In this document: one piece after another, positions 6,896 to 13,312 of the stretch | Layout: every line of letters starts with the position of its first letter | Numbering within the stretch: position 1 is the stretch's first letter | Source of the DNA: an uncultured Sphingopyxis sp. | GTDB lineage: Bacteria > Pseudomonadota > Alphaproteobacteria > Sphingomonadales > Sphingomonadaceae | Direction: 5' to 3' | DNA length: 15,180 nt | Assembly (NCBI GenBank): GCA_937957805.1 | Contig: CALFXW010000146.1 | Location: 1-15,180 of the forward strand | Notes under the pieces: model-generated | The model's input: only the letters and a program-made list of their open reading frames with translations | Told to the model about the DNA's origin: nothing | Database searches by the model: none | Translations under genes and position numbers: made by a program

Positions 6896-7519
6896 TTAAG
6901 CTTCGGCGGTGTCGCCGTCGCCCTTGCTGTTGTCGCCTTCGGCCGAACGCAGACCCGACGGGGCAACGACGGTGGCGATGGTGAAATCGCGGTCGGTAAT
7001 CGTCGGGGCAGCACCCTGGGGCAGGGTGACCGCAGAAATGTGGATCGAATCGCCAACATCATAACCCGAAAGGTCGATGGTCAGCTCGTCGGGGATATGG
7101 CTTGCATCGCAAGCCAGTTCGACGTCATGGCGCACGATGTTCAGCACACCACCACGCTTTAGACCCGGCGATTTTTCTTCGTTGATGAAGTGGACGGGGA
7201 CGTTGACCGTCAGCTTGGTATCCTTGGACACGCGCAGAAAATCGACATGCAGCGGCCGTTCGGTCACCGGGTGAAAGGCGACATCCTTGGGCAGGGTGGT
7301 CTGCGTTTTGCCACCGACGGTGATTTCAACGACGCTGTTGAAAAAATGCCCGGTCATCAATGCTTTGACCAGTGTTTTTTCTTCAAGATGGATTGTCTGC
7401 GGTTCGGATTTGCCACCATATATGACGGCGGGTACGCGGCCATTGTTGCGCAATGCACGGGATGCTCCCTTGCCTTCCCGATCGCGCGTTTCGGCCGACA
7501 GCGCTAGCTGTTCGCTCAT
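6896..7519 (-). CDS. rplY: 50S ribosomal protein bL25, CTC/TL5 long form
   Basis: This 207-residue protein is the long form of bL25, which binds 5S rRNA. The N-terminal L25 domain (about 1-95) shows GKGASRALRNNGRVPAVIYG and the VAFHPVTERPLHVDFLRV segment. The C-terminal TL5-type beta domain (about 100-195) includes GVLNIVRHDVELACDA and VGDSIHISAVTLP, followed by an acidic tail (GDNSKGDGDTAEA). I start it at ATG 7519 because GGAG lies eight bases upstream and MSEQLALSAETRD is the usual beginning; the in-frame extension to 7573 is not needed. It is the first gene of the translation cluster. A terminator-like hairpin follows its stop, which should make rplY transcripts more abundant than pth. 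Confidence 0.96.
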   Translation of the reverse strand: MSEQLALSAETRDREGKGASRALRNNGRVPAVIYGGKSEPQTIHLEEKTLVKALMTGHFFNSVVEITVGGKTQTTLPKDVAFHPVTERPLHVDFLRVSKDTKLTVNVPVHFINEEKSPGLKRGGVLNIVRHDVELACDASHIPDELTIDLSGYDVGDSIHISAVTLPQGAAPTITDRDFTIATVVAPSGLRSAEGDNSKGDGDTAEA

Positions 7520-7588
7520 GTAACTTACTCCATTTGCAATTTGGACTTCCGCCACGCCTCCAGGGATGACCATGGCCAGAAGGGCGCG

Positions 7589-7617
7589 CGCATAGCCATG
7601 TTGCGGGCAAATGGCAA
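7589..7617 (-). promoter_or_regulatory. Candidate promoter for rplY cluster
   Basis: On the minus strand TTGCCA (plus 7612-7617) and TATGCG (plus 7589-7594) are separated by exactly 17 bp, about 70 bp upstream of the rplY start. The -10 match is weak, so this is only a suggestion. The same region holds a 7-bp inverted repeat GGGCAAA/TTTGCCC (7605-7611, 7620-7626), which could end transcription of the upstream TraB-like gene. Confidence 0.25.
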
Positions 7618-7632
7618 GCTTTGCCCCCCACT

Positions 7633-8499
7633 TCAGCGGGCGGGGAGGGCGCGGACGCGAAAACCTTGTGCGGCGAGCAGGTCGGGCAGATTATCCTGCC
7701 CAACCAGATGGCCGCTGCCCACGGCGACCAATATGGTGCCGCGCATGCCCGCCAGCGCGCTAGCCCAAGCGCGGTTGCGGCGTGTTACCAACGGTTCGAT
7801 AATCCATGGCGTGCGGGCAAGATCCGCAGTGGCGATGCGGCCAAGTTCACCATCATTCCCCGTCGCCCAAGCTCGCAGCAGTGCGACGGTATGCGCGCGC
7901 GCGCTATCCCCCTCCGCCAGCGACAGGGTGAGCGCGCGCGCCTGTCGCGCGGGGTCGATATCGTCAAAGGCGCGCAGCTGATCCTGCGCCGTTTCAAGCC
8001 CACTGATCGGCTTGCCATCCGCGCGAAACTTCGCCCGCAGCACGGTTTCAACGCCATTGTCCCCCGATAGCCCCCAAGCCTGCGCGCGCGCATTGCCGAG
8101 CAGCAGGCTTAACGCCCAGCTTTCCTGTCGATCGGCATCGCCTTCATCGATGCCGGTATAATCGGCCAATTGCGCGGCAGCGGCTGAACCGATACGCGCG
8201 GTGAGGCTGGGCACCGGTTCATCGCGCGCCATGCGCTCTGCAATCGGGGCGGCGCGCGCCAATTCATCGGGGGCCAGCTCAAGCAGCAGGCGGTTCGAGC
8301 CGGCAATCGCCGCGCGCACCCGCGCATCCTGCCAGTCCACGCCCGACGGCAGCGCATGCACCGCACCCAAGAGGTAGAGCCGGGTTCCATCGCGCTCTGC
8401 AAGCCACATTGGCGGGTGGGCTGCACCCGAAATCAGCGGCGCAGGCGCTGGCGAGCAAGCGGCGAGCAACAGGAGGAGGAGGGGGAGGACGCCGCGCAT
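7633..8499 (-). CDS. TraB/GumN-family lipoprotein
   Basis: The protein has 288 residues. The N-terminus MRGVLPLLLLLLAACSPAP is a lipoprotein signal with lipobox LAAC, so the mature protein should be membrane-anchored at its cysteine. The rest matches the TraB/PrgY/GumN/TIKI superfamily: an early GxxH box (LLGAVHALP), a conserved glutamate region (LLLELAPDE), SWALSLLLGNA and GVETVL in the middle, and a C-terminal GxxH box, VAVGSGHLVGQDNLPDLL. Animal TIKI relatives are metalloproteases; the bacterial role is not established. The start at 8499 is chosen because ATG shares one base with the preceding stop (TGATG). It is paralogous to the gene directly upstream, indicating tandem duplication and translational coupling. 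Confidence 0.88.
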   Translation of the reverse strand: MRGVLPLLLLLLAACSPAPAPLISGAAHPPMWLAERDGTRLYLLGAVHALPSGVDWQDARVRAAIAGSNRLLLELAPDELARAAPIAERMARDEPVPSLTARIGSAAAAQLADYTGIDEGDADRQESWALSLLLGNARAQAWGLSGDNGVETVLRAKFRADGKPISGLETAQDQLRAFDDIDPARQARALTLSLAEGDSARAHTVALLRAWATGNDGELGRIATADLARTPWIIEPLVTRRNRAWASALAGMRGTILVAVGSGHLVGQDNLPDLLAAQGFRVRALPAR

Positions 8500-9467
8500 C
8501 AATATTGGATGCGTTCGACCCGCAGGCCGCGCGCTTCGAGCATCGCAATCACCGAATCCGGCCCCGCCAGATGCCCGGCCCCGACCGCGACGAACATGGT
8601 GCCGCTGCTCTGGTCAAGGCGGGTTTTGATCCAGTCGGCCCAATTGGCGTTACGCTGGGTCAGGATGCGCGCGCGCAGGTCGGGGTAGTCATCCAGCCCC
8701 TGATTCATCGCGCGGGCCAGCGCGTCGGGGTTGCCTGCCGCCCAATCGGCCAGCATTTGCGGCATTTGTGGGCCATTGCCCAGCGCTTGATCCGCGCTCG
8801 ACACCAGCATCGCCACTTGTTCTTCCATCGGCATAGTATCAAATAATGCCAATTGCTGTTCGGGGGTTTCCAGCCCGATAATTGGCTTGTGCGCAGCCAC
8901 TGCCGCGTGGGTCAAAACCGCCTCAACCCCCTGGTCGGGGCTATAACCCTGCTGCGCCAGCGGAATGATGTTGAGCAAGATCGCGGGCAGCCAAGGCTCC
9001 CGATTTTCAAAGGCCGCAACGGGCATCTGCACATGTTCCATCGCGCGGGCATAGGTTGCATATTGTGCCGCGCTCATCCGCGATTGCAGCGTTTTCCCGT
9101 CGCTGGCGACCGACAGGGCGTTCATCCGCGATGGCGCACCGTCATTGGCCCCTGCAGGTAGTTCGAGCACCAATGTGTCGGCATTGTTGAACGCTTGTGC
9201 GACCGCCGCATCAAACCAGCTGAAGCCGGGGGGCAGCATATGGACGCTGCCGAAGAGGTAGATGATGCTGTCATCATCGCGCACCACCCAGAGCGCCGGG
9301 TCGGCATCTTGCGATGCGCCCGCAGCGGGTGCGGCAGGTGATGCATCCTGCGCCGTCACCGGATTGAGCGGCAGCAGGGCCAGCACGGCCGCGCTCAACA
9401 GGTGGCGGGCTTTGACGAAAAATGGACGGCGCAAGCGAGCTTCCTTTGTCAATTTTCTGCGCATCAT
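8499..9467 (-). CDS. TraB/GumN-family exported protein
   Basis: About 322 residues, a paralogue of the following gene. It has a basic n-region (RRKL...RRPFFVKAR), a hydrophobic core LLSAAVLALLPL and probable cleavage after PVTA-QD, so it is periplasmic rather than lipid-anchored. An alanine/proline-rich linker leads to the TraB fold: YLFGSVHMLPPGFSWFD (first GxxH), LVLELPAG, NIIPLAQQGYSPDQGVEAVL, GLETPEQQLALFD and FVAVGAGHLAGPDSVIAML (second GxxH). The start is between two adjacent ATGs at 9467 and 9464; AAGGGA lies nine bases before the first. It is divergent from glyQ, with 111 bases between them for both promoters. Catalytic activity is inferred from the superfamily only. Confidence 0.87.
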   Translation of the reverse strand: MMRRKLTKEARLRRPFFVKARHLLSAAVLALLPLNPVTAQDASPAAPAAGASQDADPALWVVRDDDSIIYLFGSVHMLPPGFSWFDAAVAQAFNNADTLVLELPAGANDGAPSRMNALSVASDGKTLQSRMSAAQYATYARAMEHVQMPVAAFENREPWLPAILLNIIPLAQQGYSPDQGVEAVLTHAAVAAHKPIIGLETPEQQLALFDTMPMEEQVAMLVSSADQALGNGPQMPQMLADWAAGNPDALARAMNQGLDDYPDLRARILTQRNANWADWIKTRLDQSSGTMFVAVGAGHLAGPDSVIAMLEARGLRVERIQY

Positions 9468-9565
9468 GCGCCCGCTTCCCTTGACCTCTCCCGCCCCGAT
9501 TGGCAAGGCGGCGCGAAGTTTGTTGCAGTGCGCCATAAATGGGTGCGCCGCTTGGGAATCGGGGC

Positions 9566-9574
9566 AAAGGAAGG
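9566..9574 (+). promoter_or_regulatory. Ribosome binding site that fixes the glyQ TTG start
   Basis: AAAGGAAGG ends four bases before TTG at 9579. This start gives a normal-sized GlyQ, whereas the in-frame ATG at 9402 would add 59 residues that have no counterpart in the family and would run through the divergent promoter region. Confidence 0.75.
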
Positions 9575-9578
9575 CGAT

Positions 9579-10454
9579 TTGGCCGATACAGCAAAGCCGC
9601 TCAGCTTTCAGGATATCATTCTGACGCTCCATGCCTATTGGGGTGTGCGCGGCTGCGCGATTTTACAGCCTTATGATATGCGCATGGGGGCAGGGACATT
9701 CCACCCGGCGACCACTTTGCGCGCACTGGGGCCGGACGCGTGGAACGCCGCCTATGTCCAGCCCAGTCGCCGACCGACCGATGGACGCTATGGCCAAAAC
9801 CCCAACCGGTTGCAGCATTATTACCAATATCAGGTGATATTAAAACCTAGCCCGCCCGATTTGCAGGCAATGTATCTGGGCAGTTTGGCCGCCATTGGCA
9901 TCGACCCGATGCTGCACGACATTCGCTTTGTCGAGGATGATTGGGAAAGCCCGACTTTGGGTGCGTGGGGACTGGGTTGGGAAGTTTGGTGCGACGGGAT
10001 GGAGGTGACGCAATTCACCTATTTCCAACAGGTTGGGGGCTTTGACTGCAAGCCGGTGGCGGGCGAAATCACTTACGGCCTCGAACGGCTGGCGATGTAT
10101 ATTCAGGGCGTCGATAATGTTTACGACCTCGCCTTTAATGACGCAGGCGTCAGCTATGGCGACGTGTTTCTGGAAAATGAGCGGCAGTTTTCCAAATGGA
10201 ATTTTGAAGTGGCGGACACCGATGTGCTGCTGAAAGGCTTTGAAGCGGCGGAGGCTGAATGCCAGCGCGCGATTGCCGCCGACGTGCCGCTTGCCGCCTA
10301 TGATCAGGCGATAGAGGCATCGCACCTGTTTAACCTGTTACAGGCGCGCGGCGTCATTTCGGTGCAGGAACGCGCCAATTATATCGCCCGGGTGCGCGAC
10401 CTTGCCAAGGGTAGCTGCGCGGCATGGATGACCAAAAACGGGTGGGCAGCATGA
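9579..10454 (+). CDS. glyQ: Glycyl-tRNA synthetase alpha subunit
   Basis: This is the catalytic subunit of the bacterial alpha2-beta2 glycyl-tRNA synthetase, which charges tRNA-Gly. It is 291 residues from a TTG start, in line with the family. Nearly invariant blocks are present: AILQPYDMRMGAGTFHP, AYVQPSRRPTDGRYGQNPN, QHYYQYQVILKPSP, IRFVEDDWESPTLGAWGLGW, EVTQFTYFQQVGG, EITYGLERLAMYIQGVD and a C-terminal FNLLQARGVISVQERANYI. The stop overlaps the glyS ATG (ATGA), so the two subunits are translationally coupled, which suits a fixed stoichiometry. Confidence 0.98.
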   Translation: MADTAKPLSFQDIILTLHAYWGVRGCAILQPYDMRMGAGTFHPATTLRALGPDAWNAAYVQPSRRPTDGRYGQNPNRLQHYYQYQVILKPSPPDLQAMYLGSLAAIGIDPMLHDIRFVEDDWESPTLGAWGLGWEVWCDGMEVTQFTYFQQVGGFDCKPVAGEITYGLERLAMYIQGVDNVYDLAFNDAGVSYGDVFLENERQFSKWNFEVADTDVLLKGFEAAEAECQRAIAADVPLAAYDQAIEASHLFNLLQARGVISVQERANYIARVRDLAKGSCAAWMTKNGWAA

Positions 10455-12772
10455 CCGATTTCCTGCTCGAACTATTGTCCGAAGAAATCCCGGCGCGGAT
10501 GCAATTGCGCGCCAAGGCGGATCTGGCGAGCGCATTTGCCGATGCGCTGGCCAAGGCGGGGTTAAGCGCGGACAGCATCGACGCCTTTGCCACACCGCGC
10601 CGTCTGGCCTTGATTGCGCACGGGCTTCCCGCTGCCAGCACCGCTGAATCGGAGGAGTTTAAGGGCCCGCGCGTCGGCGCGCCTGACGCGGCGATCGATG
10701 GCTTTTTGCGCAAAACGGGGCTTGGCCGCGATGCGCTGATCGAACGTGATGGCGTCTATTTTGCGCAGGTGACGCGCGAAGGGCGGACGGCGGCGGCGAT
10801 ATTGGCCGACATTATCCCCGCCATCATTCGCGGCTTTGGCTGGCCCAAATCGATGCGCTGGGGCGCCGCGTCCAAATCCAGCGATGCGTTGCGTTGGGTG
10901 CGCCCATTACAGGGCATTGTCGCGCTGATAGATGGCGAAATCGTGCCGCTGTCGTTCGACGGCCTCACCAGCGGGCGCGAAACGGCGGGGCATCGTTTCA
11001 TGGGCGGCGGCGCGCCCGTCACCATCGCCAGCGCCGCCACTTATGTGGAGGATTTGCGCGCGGCGCATGTCATCGTCCACCACTCTGAACGCTGCCAGAT
11101 CATCCGCGATGGCGCGGCGGCGGCTGCCGCATCGGCGGGGCTGATGCTGGTTGAAGATGAAGGGCTGGTTGTCGAAAATGCCGGCCTCACCGAATGGCCG
11201 GTGCCGCTGTTGGGGCGCTTTGACGAGGCATTTTTGACCGTTCCGCCAGAAGTTATTCAGCTAACCGCGCGGGTGAACCAGAAATATTTTGTTTGTAAAT
11301 CCCCCCTCCCGCTCGCGGGAGGGGCCGGGGGTGGGCAATCCGCAGTTGCGCAAACCGATGCACCCCACCCCCCAACCCCCTCCCCTGAAGTGGAGGGGGC
11401 GTTGGCCAACGCCTTTATTTGCACCGCCAATATATCAGCGACGGATGGCGGCGCGGCGATTGTTGCGGGCAATGAAAAAGTGCTGGCGGCCCGCCTGTCG
11501 GATGCCAAATTTTTCTGGGAACAGGATTTGGCGGTGCCGCTCGACGCACAGGCGCAAAAGCTGGCGCAAATCACTTTCCATGAAAAATTGGGCAGTGTGG
11601 CGGACAAGGTGGACAGGGTCGCCAAATTGGCGCGCTGGCTGGTGGAAAGCGGGGTTGTTCAGCCCGATGCCGTTCGTGTCGAGCGCAGTCGAGACACGGG
11701 GGGAGAGGGCAATCGCCTCTCGACAACGCTCGAGGCGAACGGGGGTGCAACGCAACTCGCCGATCAGGCCGAACGTGCCGCACGACTGGCCAAGGCCGAT
11801 TTGGTCACCGGCATGGTGGGCGAATTTCCCGAATTACAGGGGGTCATGGGCGCCTATTACGCCCGCGCCCAAGGCGAAGTTGATGCGGTGGCCGACGCGA
11901 TCCGCGACCATTATAAACCGGTCGGGCAGGGCGATGATGTCCCCACCGCACCGGTCAGCGTCGCGGTGGCGCTGGCCGATAAGCTGGATAGTCTCGCAAG
12001 CTTTTTCGAAATTGAAGAATTTCCGACTGGTTCCAAAGATCCTTTCGCGCTGCGGCGCGCGGCGCTGGGTGTGATCAAGTTGATCCGGGAAAATTCAATC
12101 AAACTTCATATTGGGTCGGGATTGTTGCTCGGGTGGTTAGGGCATGCAGCAAGCCAAACGCTATCCGATAGCGATATCAATCGACGTAGAATTGGCAGCA
12201 CCGTGCCGGTGTTCATTCTTGATAGGTTGGAGGTTCAACTTAAGGAGGAGGGTGTCCGCTATGATTTTGTGCGCGCATCCATTGAGTGGGGGGCAGCCCA
12301 CGATGGCCGGATTGACCGTGTCGAGAAGCGAGCACGTAGTTTGCAAGCGTTCATGGTGAGCGACGACGGCGCAAACCTGCTCGCCGGCTACAAGCGCGCG
12401 GCGAATATTTTGAAACAGGCGGGCGGGGGCGCGGATAAGCAAACCAGTCATGCTGAACTTGTTTCAGCATCCATGGCCGGATCATCGACCCTGAAACAAG
12501 TTCAGGGTGACGAACGATTGGGTGCGAGCGATGATGAACTGTGCCGGGCACTGGATGCTGCCGAACCCACCGCCGCTGCCGCAATCGCGGCGGAAGATTT
12601 TGCCGGTGCCATGACCGCACTCGCATCCCTCCGCGCGCCAATCGACCAATTTTTCACCGAAGTGATGGTGAATGACCCTGACCCAGAAGTGCGCGCATTC
12701 CGGCTGGGCCTGCTCAGCCGCTTCCGCGACGCCTGTCACGGGGTCGCCGATTTTTCCAAGATAGAGGGGTAG
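10451..12772 (+). CDS. glyS: Glycyl-tRNA synthetase beta subunit, with three repeat-derived insertions
   Basis: The beta subunit binds tRNA-Gly and pairs with GlyQ. ATG 10451 (MTDFLLELLSEEIPARMQ) is the family start and overlaps the glyQ stop. Conserved blocks: FATPRRLALI, WPKSMRW, RFMGGGAPV, QKYFVC, FICTANI, VAGNEKV, ADAKFFWE-like DAKFFWEQD, FHEKLGSVADKVDR, KADLVTGMVGEFPELQGVMG, GDDVPTAPVSVAVALADKLD, GSKDPFALRRAALGV and a C-terminal DALR-like anticodon-binding region. The protein is 773 residues against 689 in E. coli. The excess corresponds to three in-frame palindromic repeats, after QKYFVC, after WLVESGVVQ and after AANILKQ. All avoid the conserved cores, so they probably form surface loops and the enzyme is presumed functional. 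A stretch near 12085-12345 uses codons unlike its surroundings. Confidence 0.97.
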   Translation: MTDFLLELLSEEIPARMQLRAKADLASAFADALAKAGLSADSIDAFATPRRLALIAHGLPAASTAESEEFKGPRVGAPDAAIDGFLRKTGLGRDALIERDGVYFAQVTREGRTAAAILADIIPAIIRGFGWPKSMRWGAASKSSDALRWVRPLQGIVALIDGEIVPLSFDGLTSGRETAGHRFMGGGAPVTIASAATYVEDLRAAHVIVHHSERCQIIRDGAAAAAASAGLMLVEDEGLVVENAGLTEWPVPLLGRFDEAFLTVPPEVIQLTARVNQKYFVCKSPLPLAGGAGGGQSAVAQTDAPHPPTPSPEVEGALANAFICTANISATDGGAAIVAGNEKVLAARLSDAKFFWEQDLAVPLDAQAQKLAQITFHEKLGSVADKVDRVAKLARWLVESGVVQPDAVRVERSRDTGGEGNRLSTTLEANGGATQLADQAERAARLAKADLVTGMVGEFPELQGVMGAYYARAQGEVDAVADAIRDHYKPVGQGDDVPTAPVSVAVALADKLDSLASFFEIEEFPTGSKDPFALRRAALGVIKLIRENSIKLHIGSGLLLGWLGHAASQTLSDSDINRRRIGSTVPVFILDRLEVQLKEEGVRYDFVRASIEWGAAHDGRIDRVEKRARSLQAFMVSDDGANLLAGYKRAANILKQAGGGADKQTSHAELVSASMAGSSTLKQVQGDERLGASDDELCRALDAAEPTAAAAIAAEDFAGAMTALASLRAPIDQFFTEVMVNDPDPEVRAFRLGLLSRFRDACHGVADFSKIEG
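11300..11402 (+). repeat. In-frame palindromic repeat 1 within glyS (C/G-rich)
   Basis: The element contains a perfect hairpin CCCCTCCCGC-TC-GCGGGAGGGG (11303-11324), a second stem CCCCCTCC/GGAGGGGG (11376-11383, 11392-11399) and an outer pairing GGGGGTGGG/CCCACCCCC (11327-11335, 11364-11372). It adds about 33 residues rich in Pro, Gly and Ala (SPLPLAGGAGG through PHPPTPSPEVEG) between QKYFVC and LANAFICTANI, where E. coli GlyS has a short loop. Confidence 0.85.
11670..11742 (+). repeat. In-frame palindromic repeat 2 within glyS
   Basis: The ends are perfect inverted repeats, CCGTTCG (11670-11676) and CGAACGG (11736-11742). Inside are two imperfect hairpins around CGTGTCGAGCGCAGTCGAG and CTCTCGACAACGCTCGAGG. 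It encodes residues including VRVERSRDTGGEGNR and STTLEANG, inserted between WLVESGVVQ and the helix QLADQAERAARLAKADL, which aligns with the E. coli helix following residue positions of ATRAGLLSKCDL. Confidence 0.85.
12085..12345 (+). other. Segment of glyS with atypical codon use
   Basis: Here glyS uses AGA, AGG, CGA, TTA, CTA, GAG and CTT codons that are scarce elsewhere in the gene, where CGC, CTG, GAA and GCG dominate. The protein still aligns with the family (for example RLEVQLKEEGVRYDFV and SLQAFMVSDDGANLL). This could be a recombined allele segment. The boundaries are estimated by eye. Confidence 0.45.
12447..12511 (+). repeat. In-frame palindromic repeat 3 within glyS
   Basis: Two 8-bp-stem hairpins, ATGCTGAA/TTCAGCAT (12450-12457, 12463-12470) and ACCCTGAA/TTCAGGGT (12488-12495, 12501-12508), each have a 5-base loop (CTTGT and its complement ACAAG). 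The element begins GTCA and ends TGAC. It encodes HAELVSASMAGSST and LKQVQGDE in the linker between AANILKQ and the C-terminal helices. The reverse strand also encodes a HPELVSGS / LKQVQHD peptide, as expected from its symmetry. Confidence 0.88.
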
Positions 12773-12794
12773 GGCGCATGCAGGATTGGCAGCC

Positions 12795-13301
12795 ATGACC
12801 ATCGCCTCTGTCCTGTCCGCTGCCATGTCCGCATCTGCGCTGCCGGAAAATGGCGAAAGCCCCTATTTGACGGTTATATTGCTGCTGTTTTTCTTGGTCG
12901 TCTTTCCGTTGATATCGATCGCCGTTTTTCGCCTGATGGCGCAGTTCGGTTGGGCATCCTTAGCCGATCTCTATCGTTTTGATGGCATTTTTCCGCCAGC
13001 CAGCGATGGCATGCGCGCAGCATCCATTGCGGTAAAAAAGGGCTATTTTCCAGCCAATTATGGCAATTGTATCGTCATGGCGGTTTTGCCCGATGGCTTA
13101 TATTTGCGTCTGTGGCGCATCATGTCCTTTGGCCATGCGCCGATAAAGCTGCCCTGGGCCGCCATAGAATCTATTGAGGGGCAAAAAAGGCTTTTCTCGA
13201 CGCAATATATCCTCTCGCTCAAAGGAACATCCACCACCATCCAGCTATCATCTGCGGTGGGGGAACGGGTCAGCGCCGCATGGCAGCAATATCGCCGGTA
13301 A
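12795..13301 (+). CDS. Small membrane protein of unknown function, possible PH-like domain
   Basis: A 168-residue protein. After a short N-terminus, one strong hydrophobic segment (YLTVILLLFFLVVFPLISIAVFRLM, about residues 24-48) anchors it. The rest is soluble and beta-rich: YGNCIVMAVLPDGLYLRLWRI, HAPIKLPWAAIESIEGQ, STQYILSLKGTSTTIQL, then a final helix with ERVSAAWQQYRR. The order of strands with the P-W-x-x-I element and a last helix resembles bacterial PH-like domains, but I cannot confirm this. The start at ATG 12795 has CAGGA about ten bases upstream; the TTG at 12786 is an alternative. It lies 22 bases after glyS and 11 before ppdK, so it is probably in the same operon. Confidence 0.75.
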   Translation: MTIASVLSAAMSASALPENGESPYLTVILLLFFLVVFPLISIAVFRLMAQFGWASLADLYRFDGIFPPASDGMRAASIAVKKGYFPANYGNCIVMAVLPDGLYLRLWRIMSFGHAPIKLPWAAIESIEGQKRLFSTQYILSLKGTSTTIQLSSAVGERVSAAWQQYRR

Positions 13302-13312
13302 AGGGAAATCAA

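Noticed and set aside
9402..9578. N-terminal extension of GlyQ from ATG 9402
   Set aside because: It covers the divergent promoter region, lacks family similarity, and the TTG at 9579 has a strong ribosome binding site and gives the normal length.
11289..12074. Open frame of 261 codons overlapping glyS in another frame
   Set aside because: Composition is arginine/tryptophan-rich as in shadow frames, and glyS in its own frame matches the family throughout.
11300..12511. Frameshift or pseudogenisation of glyS by repeat insertion
   Set aside because: The frame stays open from 10451 to 12772 and all conserved blocks are intact on both sides of every insert.
12778..12798. Six-codon minigene (MQDWQP) whose stop overlaps the ATG at 12795
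   Set aside because: There is no good ribosome binding site and it is too short to separate from chance; the overlap with the next start is the only argument.
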